A stretch of 64,000 nt of DNA from JANWVO01 sp037446555 (GTDB lineage Bacteria; Acidobacteriota; Terriglobia; Bryobacterales; Bryobacteraceae), in assembly GCA_037446555.1 (NCBI GenBank), contig JBBIIK010000016.1:8779-72778 (forward strand), in the 5' to 3' direction. Shown here in pieces: positions 18,919 through 29,686 of this stretch (within the stretch, counting starts at the first letter, position 1; every line of letters starts with the position of its first letter). The notes beneath the pieces were generated by a model. That model was not told where the DNA came from and did no database searches. It worked only from the letters and a program-made list of their open reading frames with translations. The translations under genes and the position numbers were made by a program.

Positions 18919-19351
18919 AGCAGCGGCCCCAGTACAGGCTGTCCTTGCGCCCGTACCGGCTGCAAAGCAGGTAGAGCCGCCCCAGCAGTTCGGTGGATTC
19001 TGGAGTCTCCAGGCCCGCAAATTCCTGCGCGCCCTTGCCCGGCTGCGGCTCTTCGTCCTCGTCGAGCAGCCAGTAGGTGTCCAGCAACTCGAAGACGTGG
19101 GCCTGCGCCTCCAAGGCAGGGTCGTTCTGCCCGGCTTCCTCCAGCGCCAGAGCCACCTTTACCCAGGTGAGAATGCACAGCAGCGCCAGCGTGCGCACGT
19201 CCTCTTCCTCGACGGGGAACCCGTCCACGATCTCGAAGACGCGGCCGAAGGCGTCATTGGCAGTGCCGGCATCCCCCGCGGCCAGGGCCTGATCGCAGCG
19301 GATCCAGCATTGGCGGATCTCCTCCGCGCAATCGCGCATGGCATTGGTCAT
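18872..19351 (-). CDS. Small acidic helical protein, function unknown
   Basis: A 159-residue acidic protein that I do not recognise. It is rich in Glu, Asp, Ala and Leu and appears all-helical, with pairs of helices reminiscent of TPR-like packing (for example GRVFEIVDGFPVEEEDVRTL and GRLYLLCSRYGRKDSLYWG). There is no signal peptide or membrane segment. The start at 19351 gives a clean N-terminus MTNAMRDCAEEIRQCW. It overlaps the dehydratase gene 3'-to-3' by 47 bases and is divergent from the S46 peptidase. Codon use looks like its neighbours, so it is likely real. Confidence 0.7.
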   Translation of the reverse strand: MTNAMRDCAEEIRQCWIRCDQALAAGDAGTANDAFGRVFEIVDGFPVEEEDVRTLALLCILTWVKVALALEEAGQNDPALEAQAHVFELLDTYWLLDEDEEPQPGKGAQEFAGLETPESTELLGRLYLLCSRYGRKDSLYWGRCFMEFDRKMQAGDAVN

Positions 19352-19406
19352 CTATCCCTGCCCCTCCTTCGGGGTGCCTTCACTATATGCTGAAAACACG
19401 CCGGTG

Positions 19407-19412
19407 TACAAT
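19407..19412 (+). promoter_or_regulatory. Candidate -10 box (TACAAT) before the S46 peptidase gene
   Basis: TACAAT at 19407-19412 is preceded directly by TG and lies 22 bases before the ATG at 19435, leaving room for the AAGGAG ribosome site. No convincing -35 is seen. Position and similarity to other intergenic hexamers in this window are the only support. Confidence 0.4.
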
Positions 19413-19434
19413 CCCGGCGGCAAGGAGCCTGCTG

Positions 19435-21531
19435 ATGATGCTCAACCGGATGCTCTTGACATTATTCCTGACGGGCGCGTCGCTTTCGCCGCTGGCTGCT
19501 GTGGAAGGCAAGTGGACGCCGCAGCAGGTGCTGGAACTCGACCCCGCATGGCTCCGGCAGCTGGGGCTCCAGATCCCGGTTGAGCGGCTATGGGACCCGC
19601 GGCGCGGCACGGGGCTGCTGGCAGCCGCGGTGAATATCGGCGGTTGCTCGGCGGGCTTCGTGTCGGAAACAGGCCTGATCCTCACCAACCATCACTGCCT
19701 TTTCGGCGTGTTGCAGGAGCACAGCACCCCGCAGCGAGACCTGATGACACACGGCTTTCTGGCGCGCACGCAGGAAGAAGAGCTGCCGGGGCGCACAACC
19801 CGCGTCACTGTCCCGCGCAGTTTCACGGATGTAACGCAGGCAGTGCTCGCCGCCGTGCCTGCTGGCGCCACGGACCTGGCGCTGTGGGAGGCGATCGAGA
19901 AAAAGCAGAAGGAGCTGGTGGCGGACTGCGAACGCCAGCCGGGCGCGCGCTGCCGCGTGGCCGTGTTCGACGGCGGCGTGCAGTATGTGCTGGTGGAGAG
20001 CCTGGAGCTTACGGACGTGCGCCTGGTTTATGCACCGCCGCGGGCGATCGGCGAGTTTGGCGGCGAGATCGACAACTGGATGTGGCCGCGGCACACGGGC
20101 GACTTCGCCGTGGCTCGCGCCTACAAGGACGGCAAGCCCTGGCGCCCGGAGTTCTGGTTCCCGGTTTCCAATGCTGGAGTCAAGCCTGGCGATTTCGTGA
20201 TGGTGCTCGGGTATCCGGGACGCACCGTGCGCTCGCTGACCGCCGCGGAGATGGCGGTGCAGCGCGTCGGCTTCTTCGCCCTGCGGGCAAGGATCTACGG
20301 CGAGTGGATCCGCCTGCTGGAAGAGTCGTCGAAGGATTCGCGCGAAGGCGCCATCGCGGTGGCGGGCACGCTGAAGAGCCTGCACAACGTGGTGAAGAAC
20401 GCGCAAGGCCAGCTCGCCGGACTGGCGCGCGGCCGCATCCTCGAGAAGCAGGAGCAGGCGGAAAAGGAAGTGGCCGCATGGGCGGCGCAGCGGCCGGAGT
20501 GGAAGGCGGCGCTTGACGCCAAGCGCGAGCTGGATGAGCGGGCGGCGGCGCGCAGCCGCACGGCGCTGCGCGATTTCCTGCTGCAATCCATTCCGAACGG
20601 CGCCATTGCCCTGCGCCACGCCACGCAACTGGCGCGCCTGGCGGCCGAGCGCTCCAAGCCCGACATGGATCGGGAAGCGGCATACATGGACAGGCAGCTC
20701 CCGCAACTGAAGGCGCGGCTGGAGCGGGACCAGAAGAGCTTTTTCCGCCCTGCGGACCAGGCAGTGCTGACGAGCTGGATCCGGCACGCACTGAGCTTGC
20801 CGGAAGGCGCCCGCATCCGGGCGGTGGATGCGCGCTTCCGGAGCGGATCGCCGGAAGAGGCCGTCGCGCGCCTTTACGCCGGCACGCGAGTGACAGACCT
20901 GGCCGAGAGGATGAAAATGTTCGGCGAGACGCTGGATCAGTTGCGGGCGCGCCGCGACCCAATGATCGAGTTTGCGCTCGAACTCGAACCCGAGTTGCGC
21001 GCCTTAGACCGGGCGCAGCGCGAGCACGACGGCGCCGTGAGCCGCCTTCGTCCGGCATGGCGGCGGGCTGTCATGGCCCACGCCGGCAAGCCGGTGGCGC
21101 CCGACGCCAACGGAACACTGCGAGTGTCGTTCGCTCATGTGAAGGGCTACGTCCCTCGGGAAGCCGTCGAATATCTGCCGCAAACGACGCTGGCGGGGAT
21201 GACGGAAAAGCACACAGGTGAGGAGCCGTTCGATGTGCCGAAGTCTCTGCTGGAAGCCGCCGTGAAAACGGATCCGGCGCAAGTTCCGCTGAATTTCTTG
21301 GCGGACGCGGACACCACCGGAGGGAATTCGGGCAGCCCGACGGTGAACGGGCGGGGCGAGCTGGTGGGGCTGAATTTCGACCGCGTATGGGAGAATGTCG
21401 CCAACGATTTCGGCTACAACCCGGCGATCGCCCGGAATGTGAACGTCGATATCCGCTTCTTCCTGTGGCTGCTGGAGCACGTGGACCGCGCCGACGGGCT
21501 GCTGAAGGAGCTGGGCGTGAAGGGCCGGTGA
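19435..21531 (+). CDS. S46-family serine peptidase (dipeptidyl-peptidase 7/11-like), copy 1
   Basis: A 698-residue exported peptidase. The N-terminus (MMLNRMLLTLFLTGASLSPLAAV) is a signal peptide. S46 family motifs are complete: the catalytic His in GLILTNHHCLFG (His86/87), the Asp region EIDNWMWPRHTGDFAVARAY, and the Ser in GGNSGSPTVNGRGELVG (Ser632). S46 enzymes release dipeptides from oligopeptides in the periplasm. The start at 19435 was chosen because AAGGAG lies at 19422-19427 and the signal peptide begins there; the frame is open 48 bases further upstream. A second S46 gene lies at 38120. Confidence 0.92.
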   Translation: MMLNRMLLTLFLTGASLSPLAAVEGKWTPQQVLELDPAWLRQLGLQIPVERLWDPRRGTGLLAAAVNIGGCSAGFVSETGLILTNHHCLFGVLQEHSTPQRDLMTHGFLARTQEEELPGRTTRVTVPRSFTDVTQAVLAAVPAGATDLALWEAIEKKQKELVADCERQPGARCRVAVFDGGVQYVLVESLELTDVRLVYAPPRAIGEFGGEIDNWMWPRHTGDFAVARAYKDGKPWRPEFWFPVSNAGVKPGDFVMVLGYPGRTVRSLTAAEMAVQRVGFFALRARIYGEWIRLLEESSKDSREGAIAVAGTLKSLHNVVKNAQGQLAGLARGRILEKQEQAEKEVAAWAAQRPEWKAALDAKRELDERAAARSRTALRDFLLQSIPNGAIALRHATQLARLAAERSKPDMDREAAYMDRQLPQLKARLERDQKSFFRPADQAVLTSWIRHALSLPEGARIRAVDARFRSGSPEEAVARLYAGTRVTDLAERMKMFGETLDQLRARRDPMIEFALELEPELRALDRAQREHDGAVSRLRPAWRRAVMAHAGKPVAPDANGTLRVSFAHVKGYVPREAVEYLPQTTLAGMTEKHTGEEPFDVPKSLLEAAVKTDPAQVPLNFLADADTTGGNSGSPTVNGRGELVGLNFDRVWENVANDFGYNPAIARNVNVDIRFFLWLLEHVDRADGLLKELGVKGR

Positions 21532-21574
21532 GGACCGAGGTGTGATAGCGTCGTACTGAAACGGGGTGCACGCG

Positions 21575-22435
21575 ATGAATCGACGGACCTTGCTGCAGAC
21601 GGGAGCAGGCGCGGCGGTATTCCGCGCATTTCCCCATTCTCTTCACGCTTCGGCTGCGGAGAAGCGCGCTTCGGATGTGGTGGAGCTCGGACCGAAGAAG
21701 GTCCGGGTGAGCCGGCTGGCCGTGGGCTCGGGAACCAACGGAGTGGGCGGCGCTTCCAACCAGACGCGCAAGCTCGGGCTGGGCGGGCTTGCAGATCTGT
21801 TCCGCGCCGCGTACGACCAGGGCGTCTTCTTCTGGGACTCGGCCGACCAGTATGGCACCCACCCCCATGTGCGCGAGGCGCTGAAGCGCGTGCCGCGGGA
21901 GAAGGTGGCGATCCTCACCAAGACGCACGCCTCCACGGCAGCCGAAATGAAGGCGGATATCGACCGTTTCCGCCGCGAGCTGGGGACGGATTACATCGAC
22001 ATCCTGCTGCTGCATTGCATGATGGACGGCGGGTGGCCGCAGCGGAAGCGCGGCGCCATGGAGTACATCTCGGAGCTTCAGGCGAAGGGCATCGTCAAGA
22101 CGAAAGGCGTGAGCTGCCACACGATGGCGGCGCTGCGCGCGGCGGCGGCGAGCCCCTGGGTGGAGGTCGACCTGGCGCGCTTCAATCCCGCCGGCGTGCA
22201 GATGGACGCGCCGCCGTCCGAGGTGCTCCCCGTTCTGAGACAGATGAAGGCGGCGGGCAAGGGGATCATCGGCATGAAGATCCTGGGAGCGGGGGCGCTG
22301 CGGCGCCGGGCAGACGAATGCCTGCAATACGCGCTGGCGCACGACGTGATCGACTGCTTCACCATCGGCCATGAAAGCATCGCCGAGCTGAACGACACCG
22401 TGCGGCGCATTCCGGCGGCGAGCCGGCGGGGCTGA
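21575..22435 (+). CDS. Aldo/keto reductase with Tat-like signal
   Basis: A 286-residue aldo/keto reductase. The N-terminus MNRRTLLQTGAGAAVFRAF is a twin-arginine type signal, so the enzyme is probably exported folded. The TIM-barrel tetrad is visible: Asp in FFWDSADQYG, the Tyr of the same motif, Lys in VAILTKTHAS and His in YIDILLLHCM. The middle of the protein contains GIVKTKGVSCHT and MKILGAGALRRR, typical of the family. ATG 21575 follows ACGGGG at 21561-21566; an in-frame GTG at 21566 is less likely. Substrate unknown. It stands alone, 43 bases after the S46 gene. Confidence 0.88.
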   Translation: MNRRTLLQTGAGAAVFRAFPHSLHASAAEKRASDVVELGPKKVRVSRLAVGSGTNGVGGASNQTRKLGLGGLADLFRAAYDQGVFFWDSADQYGTHPHVREALKRVPREKVAILTKTHASTAAEMKADIDRFRRELGTDYIDILLLHCMMDGGWPQRKRGAMEYISELQAKGIVKTKGVSCHTMAALRAAAASPWVEVDLARFNPAGVQMDAPPSEVLPVLRQMKAAGKGIIGMKILGAGALRRRADECLQYALAHDVIDCFTIGHESIAELNDTVRRIPAASRRG

Positions 22436-22501
22436 GATCCGTATTTCCGCAGGCATCGTGGCGTGAGATAGCCTGACTTTCAAATCCACGAGGGAATTCT
22501 G

Positions 22502-23625
22502 ATGAAAGTTGGCGTACTGAAGGAGACGGCTCAAGGCGAGCGGCGGGTGGCCCTGGCGCCGCCTTCGGCGGCTTCGCTGGCGGCGAAGGGCTTCGAAGTC
22601 GTAGTGGAGAAGGGCGCGGGCGAGGGGGCAGGATTCGGAGACGAGGAGTTCGCCGGCAAGGGCGCGCGCATCGCCTCTTCGCGCGAGGAAGTGATCGAAA
22701 CCTGCGACGCGATCGCCCGCGTGCGGGCGGACGCCGCCGGACTGCGGCGCGGTCAGACGGTGATCGGCTTTTTCGATCCTCTGTCGGAGCCGGAGAGGGC
22801 GCGCGAGTTCGCCGCGGCGGGCGTTTCGGCGTTCGCGATGGAGCTGATGCCGCGGATCACACGCGCGCAGAGCATGGACGCGTTGTCCTCGATGGCCACC
22901 GTGGCGGGCTACGAGGCGGTGATCCTCGCCGCCCACTATCTGCCGCGGCTGTTCCCGATGCTGATGACCGCGGCGGGCACCATCGCCCCGGCGAAGGTGT
23001 TCGTGGTGGGCGTGGGCGTGGCGGGGCTTCAGGCGATCGCCACGGCGCGGCGGCTCGGCGCGGTGGTCTCCGCCTACGACGTGCGCCCGGCGGTGAAGGA
23101 GCAGGTACTGAGCCTCGGAGCGAAGTTCGTGGAACTGCCGCTGGAAGCCGGCGAGGCGGAAGACAAGGGCGGGTACGCGCGGGCGATGGACGAGTCGTTT
23201 TACCGGCGGCAACGCGAAGTGATGACGCGTGTGGTTGCGGAAAGCGACGTGGTGATCACGACGGCCGCGGTGCCAGGCAAGAAGGCGCCGGTGCTCGTCA
23301 CAGAGGAGATGGTGCGGGGCATGGCGCGCGGGTCTGTGGTGGTGGACCTGGCCGTGGAACGCGGCGGCAATTGCGAGATCACTGTGCCGGGCGAGGTGGT
23401 GCAGAAGCACGGCGTCACGCTCATCGGGCTGCTGAATCTTCCATCGCTGGCGCCTTACCATGCCAGCCAGATGTACGGGCGGAACGTGGCCAACTTCCTG
23501 CTGCATATCGCCGGCAAGGGATCGATCGATTTCTCAACCGGCGACGAGATCCTGCGGGAGACGCTCGTCGCGCACGAGGGCCGGGTGGTTCACGGCCGCA
23601 TCAAAGAACTTCTGGGAGAAGCCTG

Positions 23626-23626
<1 letters not shown>
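22502..23626 (+). CDS. pntAA: Proton-translocating NAD(P) transhydrogenase, alpha-1 subunit
   Basis: This is the soluble NAD(H)-binding domain I subunit of transhydrogenase, which couples hydride transfer between NADH and NADP+ to proton movement across the inner membrane. The 374-residue product is alanine-dehydrogenase-like: MKVGVLKETAQGERRVAL at the start, the Rossmann motif VVGVGVAGLQAIATARRLGA, and YDVRPAVKEQ. Its length shows the split-alpha arrangement, with the membrane part encoded separately. The stop overlaps the next start by one base (TGATG). Confidence 0.94.
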
Positions 23627-23904
<278 letters not shown>

Positions 23905-23906
23905 CC

Positions 23907-25292
23907 ATGCCAACAGCAGTCATCAACTTCGCCTACCTGCTCGCCTCGGCGCTGTTCATCTTCGCCCTGAAGGGGATGTCGCACCCGCGGTCGGCGGTGC
24001 GCGGGAATCTCCTCGGCGCGCTGGGCATGTTCATCGCCGTGCTGGTGACTGTGCTGGACCGGCGCATCGTCAGCTACGAGATCATCCTGGCGGGGCTGGT
24101 GGTGGGCTCCGGCGTCGGCGCACTACTGGCCGTGAAGATCCAGATGACCGCCATGCCGCAAATGGTAGCCCTGCTGAACGGTTTTGGCGGCGCCGCATCG
24201 GCGCTGGTGGCCGGCGCAGCGCTGGCGGAGACGGTCCACGTGGGCGGACCGTTCGATCTTCAGCTGACCATTGCCACGGCACTTTCCGGGCTGATTGGCG
24301 GCGTGACGTTCCTGGGGAGCCTGGTCGCCTTCGGCAAGCTGCAGGAGCTGATCACAGGCGCGGCGGTGGTGTTTCCCGGACGCCACGCGGTGAACGCATT
24401 GTTCCTGCTGGCCAATGTGGCGCTCTGCGTGATGGTGGTGATGCAGCCGGAGCAGCTCCTCTGGTACTGGCTTCTGCTTGGCGCATCATGCGCGCTGGGC
24501 GTGCTGGCCACCATTGGAATCGGCGGCGCAGACATGCCGGTGGTCATTTCGCTGCTGAACTCGTATTCGGGGCTTGCGGCGTGCGCCACCGGCTTCGTGC
24601 TCCAGAACAACATGCTGATCATCGCCGGCTCGCTGGTGGGCGCCTCCGGCATCATCCTGACGCAGATCATGTGCAAGGCGATGAACCGCTCGCTGGCCAA
24701 CGTGCTGTTCGGAGGATTCGGCGCGCAAGCGGCGGTGAAAAGCGACGACATCTACAAGGGCAAAGTGAAGGCCGCCTCCCCGGAGGAGATCGCCATGTTG
24801 CTCGAAAACGCACAGCGCGTGGCGTTCGTTCCCGGCTACGGGATGGCGGTCAGCCAGGCGCAGCACGCCGTGCGCGCGCTTGCCCGGATGCTGGAGGAGC
24901 GCGGCGCGGAAGTGATCTTCGCCATCCATCCGGTGGCAGGGCGCATGCCGGGGCACATGAACGTGCTGCTGGCGGAAGCCGACGTTCCGTACGAACAGAT
25001 GAAGGAGCTGGACGAAGCCAACCGGCTGTTCCCGCAGACGGATGTATCGATCATTCTGGGCGCCAACGACGTCGTGAACCCGCTGGCGCGCACGGATCCG
25101 AAGTCGCCCATCGCGGGCATGCCGATTCTGGATGTCGACCGGTCCAGAACCGTGGTGGTGATCAAGCGCAGCCTCAGCCCCGGCTTTGCCGGGATCCCGA
25201 ATCCGCTGTTCGCCGCCGACAACACTCTGATGTTCTTCTCCGACGGGCAGAAGGCGGTGAACGACATCATCGCCGCGCTGAAGGAGGCGTGA
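23907..25292 (+). CDS. pntB: NAD(P) transhydrogenase beta subunit
   Basis: A 461-residue subunit with eight or nine N-terminal hydrophobic segments followed by the soluble NADP(H)-binding domain III. Domain III features include FVPGYGMAVSQAQHAVRAL, the VIFAIHPVAGRMPGHMNVLL segment, NDVVNPLARTDP and GMPILDVDRSRTVVVIKRS, all highly conserved in PntB. It completes the transhydrogenase, which supplies NADPH at the expense of the proton gradient. The next reading frame (ADP-ribosylglycohydrolase) starts 26 bases later on the same strand. Confidence 0.96.
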   Translation: MPTAVINFAYLLASALFIFALKGMSHPRSAVRGNLLGALGMFIAVLVTVLDRRIVSYEIILAGLVVGSGVGALLAVKIQMTAMPQMVALLNGFGGAASALVAGAALAETVHVGGPFDLQLTIATALSGLIGGVTFLGSLVAFGKLQELITGAAVVFPGRHAVNALFLLANVALCVMVVMQPEQLLWYWLLLGASCALGVLATIGIGGADMPVVISLLNSYSGLAACATGFVLQNNMLIIAGSLVGASGIILTQIMCKAMNRSLANVLFGGFGAQAAVKSDDIYKGKVKAASPEEIAMLLENAQRVAFVPGYGMAVSQAQHAVRALARMLEERGAEVIFAIHPVAGRMPGHMNVLLAEADVPYEQMKELDEANRLFPQTDVSIILGANDVVNPLARTDPKSPIAGMPILDVDRSRTVVVIKRSLSPGFAGIPNPLFAADNTLMFFSDGQKAVNDIIAALKEA

Positions 25293-25318
25293 CCGGGCGA
25301 ACTCCGGGGACAGACTGC

Positions 25319-26237
25319 ATGCTCGACCGTGACCGCGTTCGTGGATGCCTTCTGGGCCTCGCTTGCGGCGATGCCGTGGGAACCGCCGTGGAGTTCAAGG
25401 CGCCCGGAGCTTTTGAACCGCTTCGCGACATGACCGGCGGCGGAGCGTTCGGCCTCGAGCCCGGGCAGTGGACCGACGACACGTCGATGGCGCTGTGCCT
25501 GGCGGCGAGTCTGGTGGAGAAGGGCCGGGATCCGCGCGACCAGATGGAAAGGTACGTCCGGTGGTGGCGCGAAGGATACTACAGCAGCACGGGCGAGTGC
25601 TTCGACATCGGCAACGCGACGCACGCCGCGCTCTCCAAGTTTGTTCGAACAGGCGAGCCCTTTTGCGGCGACGAAGATCCGTATTCAGCCGGCAACGGAT
25701 CGTTGATGCGGCTGGCGCCTGTGCCGATGTTCTATGCGGCAGATCCGGAGGAGACGATCAAGAAGGCCGCGGAGAGTTCGAGGACCACGCACGCCACCGC
25801 CACGGCGGTGGATGCCTGCCGGTATTTCGCCGGACTGCTGGTTTCCGTCCTCGGAGGCGCCCCGAGGGAACGACTGCTCGAGCCGTTCCATTCGCCCTGC
25901 CCGGGCTTCTGGCAGACGCACAGCCTGCATCCGGAGATTGCAGAGGTGGCAGGCGGTTCATTCCGCCGGCGAGAACCGCCGGAAATCCAGGGCGTGGGGT
26001 TCGTGGTGCATTCGCTGGAAGCAGCGCTGTGGGCCTTCGACCGCAGCGGGAGCTTCGAGGAGGCGGTGCTGAAGGCGGCCAACCTTGGCCGACACGACAG
26101 CGGCGATTTGCGGCCAGATCGCGGGCGCGCAATACGGCGCCGGGGGCATCCCGCCGCACTGGCTCTCCAAGCTCTGCATGCGCGACGAGGTCGAGCGGCT
26201 CGCCGATGCACTTCACAAGCGAGCCGCGGGCGCCTGA
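25319..26237 (+). pseudogene. ADP-ribosylglycohydrolase family protein, frameshifted
   Basis: The frame from ATG 25319 gives a normal ADP-ribosylglycohydrolase start: GCLLGLACGDAVG, then the metal-binding GQWTDDTSMAL, and SAGNGSLMRLAPVPMFY. At 26081-26089 it reads NLG and then leaves the family pattern. One base later (from 26091) another frame continues DTTAAICGQIAGAQYG and GGIPPHWLSKL to a stop at 26235-26237, exactly the expected family ending. The family motif here is NLG-x-DADT, so about 8 bases encoding the missing residues and metal-ligand Asp are absent. Restored length would be about 308 residues. It follows pntB by 26 bases. A sequencing or assembly error and a true pseudogene are both possible; the unshifted frame runs through the terminator at 26254-26299. 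Confidence 0.85.
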
Positions 26238-26253
26238 TCCGGACAAGACTCCG

Positions 26254-26299
26254 CAGGAAAAAGAAAAGCGCGGCGGAAGCCGGGGAGCTTCCGCCGCGC
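26254..26299 (-). terminator. Rho-independent terminator of the molybdenum-hydroxylase operon
   Basis: A perfect 13-base stem (26268-26280 with 26287-26299) closes a 6-base loop CGGGGA. On the minus strand the stem is followed by a T-rich tract (complement of 26254-26267). It lies 23 bases past the stop of the small gene at 26323, so it ends the 30326-26323 operon. On the plus strand the stem lacks a T-run, so it may only partly stop pnt read-through. Confidence 0.85.
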
Positions 26300-26322
26300 A
26301 GGAAAGGTTTCCGCCAAGAGGC

Positions 26323-26553
26323 TCAGAGCGGCTTGTAGCAGCTCCGGGTCTCGTTGCACTCGTACTCGTCGACGGGCTTGCCGTCGGGACCGATCGGGAT
26401 GTGCGTCTTGTCGCACCAGAAGGCGCGGTCATTGGAGTGGGGGACCGTGGGATCCCACTCCGCTTCGATGTAGAGCCCCTTCCAGCGGAGATTCTCGCAG
26501 CGGTCCTCGCCGATTCGCGTCAGGCCAGCCCTTTCGCGGTTGGTGATGGCCAT
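26323..26553 (-). CDS. Small Cys-containing protein closing the molybdenum-hydroxylase operon, unknown
   Basis: A 76-residue soluble protein that I do not recognise. It has four cysteines (20, 47, 66, 72), aromatic-rich text (RWKGLYIEAEWDP, FWCDKTHIPIGP) and no signal or membrane segment. It starts 11 bases after the FAD-subunit gene and is the last gene before the strong terminator, so it is almost certainly cotranscribed with the three enzyme subunits. The Cys content could serve metal or cluster handling, or disulfides, but that is speculation. Gene reality is supported by operon position and a tight intergenic gap. Confidence 0.72.
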   Translation of the reverse strand: MAITNRERAGLTRIGEDRCENLRWKGLYIEAEWDPTVPHSNDRAFWCDKTHIPIGPDGKPVDEYECNETRSCYKPL

Positions 26554-26564
26554 GCGGAGGCTCC

Positions 26565-27541
<977 letters not shown>

Positions 27542-27542
<1 letters not shown>

Positions 27543-29686
27543 CAGCTCATCCTCCCGCTCAGCGTGTTGAGCACGTTCATGGGCGTCATGGGCACCACAG
27601 GCACACGGACGCCGATGGCGTTGGCCACCGCGTTCGCAATCGCGGCGATGCCGCCAATGGCGGGCGGCTCGCCCAGACCGATCACGCCGCGCTTGTCGTT
27701 GATCTCGTCGATCTCCAGATGGATCAGGATCTCGCCGATGTCCTTGATGCCGGCCAGCTTGTAGAACTCCATCTCGTTGTTCAGCATGCGGCCGGTCACC
27801 GCGTCCATCACACGTTCTTCCATCAGCGCGCCGCAGATCGACATGATGATGGCGCCGTAGATCTGGCTCTCGGCGGTCTTCGGATTGATGATGGTTCCGC
27901 AGTCTTGCACGGCGACGATGCGGTTCATCTTCACGATGCCGGTTTCCACGTCCACGGTCACGTCCGCGATCTGCACGCCGCCGACGCCGCCCGTGTTCAG
28001 TCCTTCCTTCGGGGCATCGCGCGGGATGTTCTGCCCGGTCTCGCTGATGGTCTTCACGCCGAGCTTGGCGCAGGCGGCTTTCCAGGAGAGGCTCTTCGCC
28101 GGATTGCCTTTCACCTGGATCTTGCCGTCCACGGCTTCGAGTTCCGTGGCGGGCGCGCCAAGAGCGGGCGCCACCTCTTCGAAAAGCTTCGTGAGGGCGT
28201 TGATGGTCGCCTTGCGGGTCGACGAGCTGACGCCGCCCACAGTGGTGGATCCGCCCGAGGTGCCCGAAGGCGGGTAGTTCGTGTCCCCGATCTTCACGCG
28301 GATGTCATTCACCCTCAACCCGAGGCTCTCCGCAGCCACCTGCGCGATGACCGTGCGCGTGCCTGTGCCGAGGTCCTGCGAACCGAGCTCGACCTCCACA
28401 GTGCCGTCGGGGTGGATGTTGCAGCGCGCGGTGGAGTCGTGCCCCGCGCCGCCCCATGTGTTGACGCCGATGCCGAGGCCGCGCTTCCGGTGGCCGCTTC
28501 CGGAGTCGCCGCGCGGGTGCCACAGCTTCTTCCACTCGGCCATCTCGGCCGCCTTCTTCAGCTGGCGCTCATAGGTTTCGGCCCGCGCTGTCAGATCCAC
28601 GTTCTTCAGGAACAGCTCCAGCGGATCCATCTTCATCTTCGCCGCCAGGTCATCCATGGCAGCGCAGGTGAGGTAGGAAGCCTGCTGGTGGTTGGGGGCG
28701 CGCCACGCGCGGATCGGCGCCGTGTTGGTGCTCACCGCGCTGTGGTTCTTCCGCTGGTTGGGGATCCGCGTGTAGACGTATGGAATCGGCGGGCTGCCTC
28801 CGCCGGTGAATCCGCCGGTGGCCCAGCTGTTGCTCTCCCACAGGGTGACCTTGCCGTCTTTGGTTGCGCCCAGCTTGATGCGCGCGAAGGCGGATGGACG
28901 GCATCCGGCGATCACCTGCTCCACGTTGCGCTCCAGGAACAGCTTCACCGGGCGCCCGCCGGCAGCCTTCGACAAGTGGGCGGCAGCCACTCCCCAGCGG
29001 TCCGGCTGGAACTTGGAGCCGAAACCGCCGCCGATGTGATCCTGGTGCACGTGAACATTGGCGGCTGGCACGTTCACCGCCCGCGCCATGTCGCCGCGGA
29101 TGCTGGTGACCGCCTGGGTGCTGGGGTTCAGCTCCACCTTGTTATCCGGGGTCCACGAGACGACATTGCCGTGCGGCTCCAGACAGGAGTGTTCGAGAAC
29201 CGGAATGCCGTAGAAGCCCTCGCTGACGACAGCGGCTTCTTTCAGCGCCTGGTCCGGGTCGCCCTCGATCTGTTCACCGGCCGCCTTGGCGTTCGACTGC
29301 GCCTTCTTCAGATCGGCCTCATGCACCAGATGGGGCAGCACCTCGTATTCGACCTTGATCTTTTTCAGCGCGTCCCTGGCAGCCAGCTCGGTCTCGGCGG
29401 CAACGAACGCCACTTCCGAATGGGCCCAGTAGATCTCCGTGCCGGCGGGCGAAACCACGTGCACGCCCGTCACGCCCGGATGCTTCTCAGCCGCGCTGGT
29501 GTCGATGGACTTCACCCGCGCGTGTGCATACGGGCAGACCAGAGTGGCGCCATGGAGCATCCCCGGCTTGTTGAGATCCGAAGAGTACTTCGCCCTGCCC
29601 GCAGCTTTCTCGATGCCGTCCAGACGGTTCAGGCGTTTGCCCATCACCTTCCGTTTGGACATCTCCGGCCATCTGTACTCAGGCAT
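27542..29686 (-). CDS. Molybdopterin-binding catalytic subunit, xanthine dehydrogenase family (PaoC-like)
   Basis: A 714-residue catalytic subunit of the molybdenum hydroxylase family (aldehyde oxidoreductase, xanthine dehydrogenase, CO dehydrogenase). Visible features are the N-terminal a/b-hammerhead domain beginning near KRLNRLDGIEKAAGRAKYSSD, the cofactor-binding GGGFGSKFQPDRWG and GSQDLGTGTRTV, and the C-terminal GLGEPPAIGGIAAIANAVANA containing the expected catalytic Glu. It lacks the CO dehydrogenase VAYRCSF-type Cys loop, so an aldehyde or purine-like substrate is more likely. A strong GGAGGG ribosome site precedes ATG 29686. The gene overlaps its 2Fe-2S partner by 8 bases. Confidence 0.92.
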
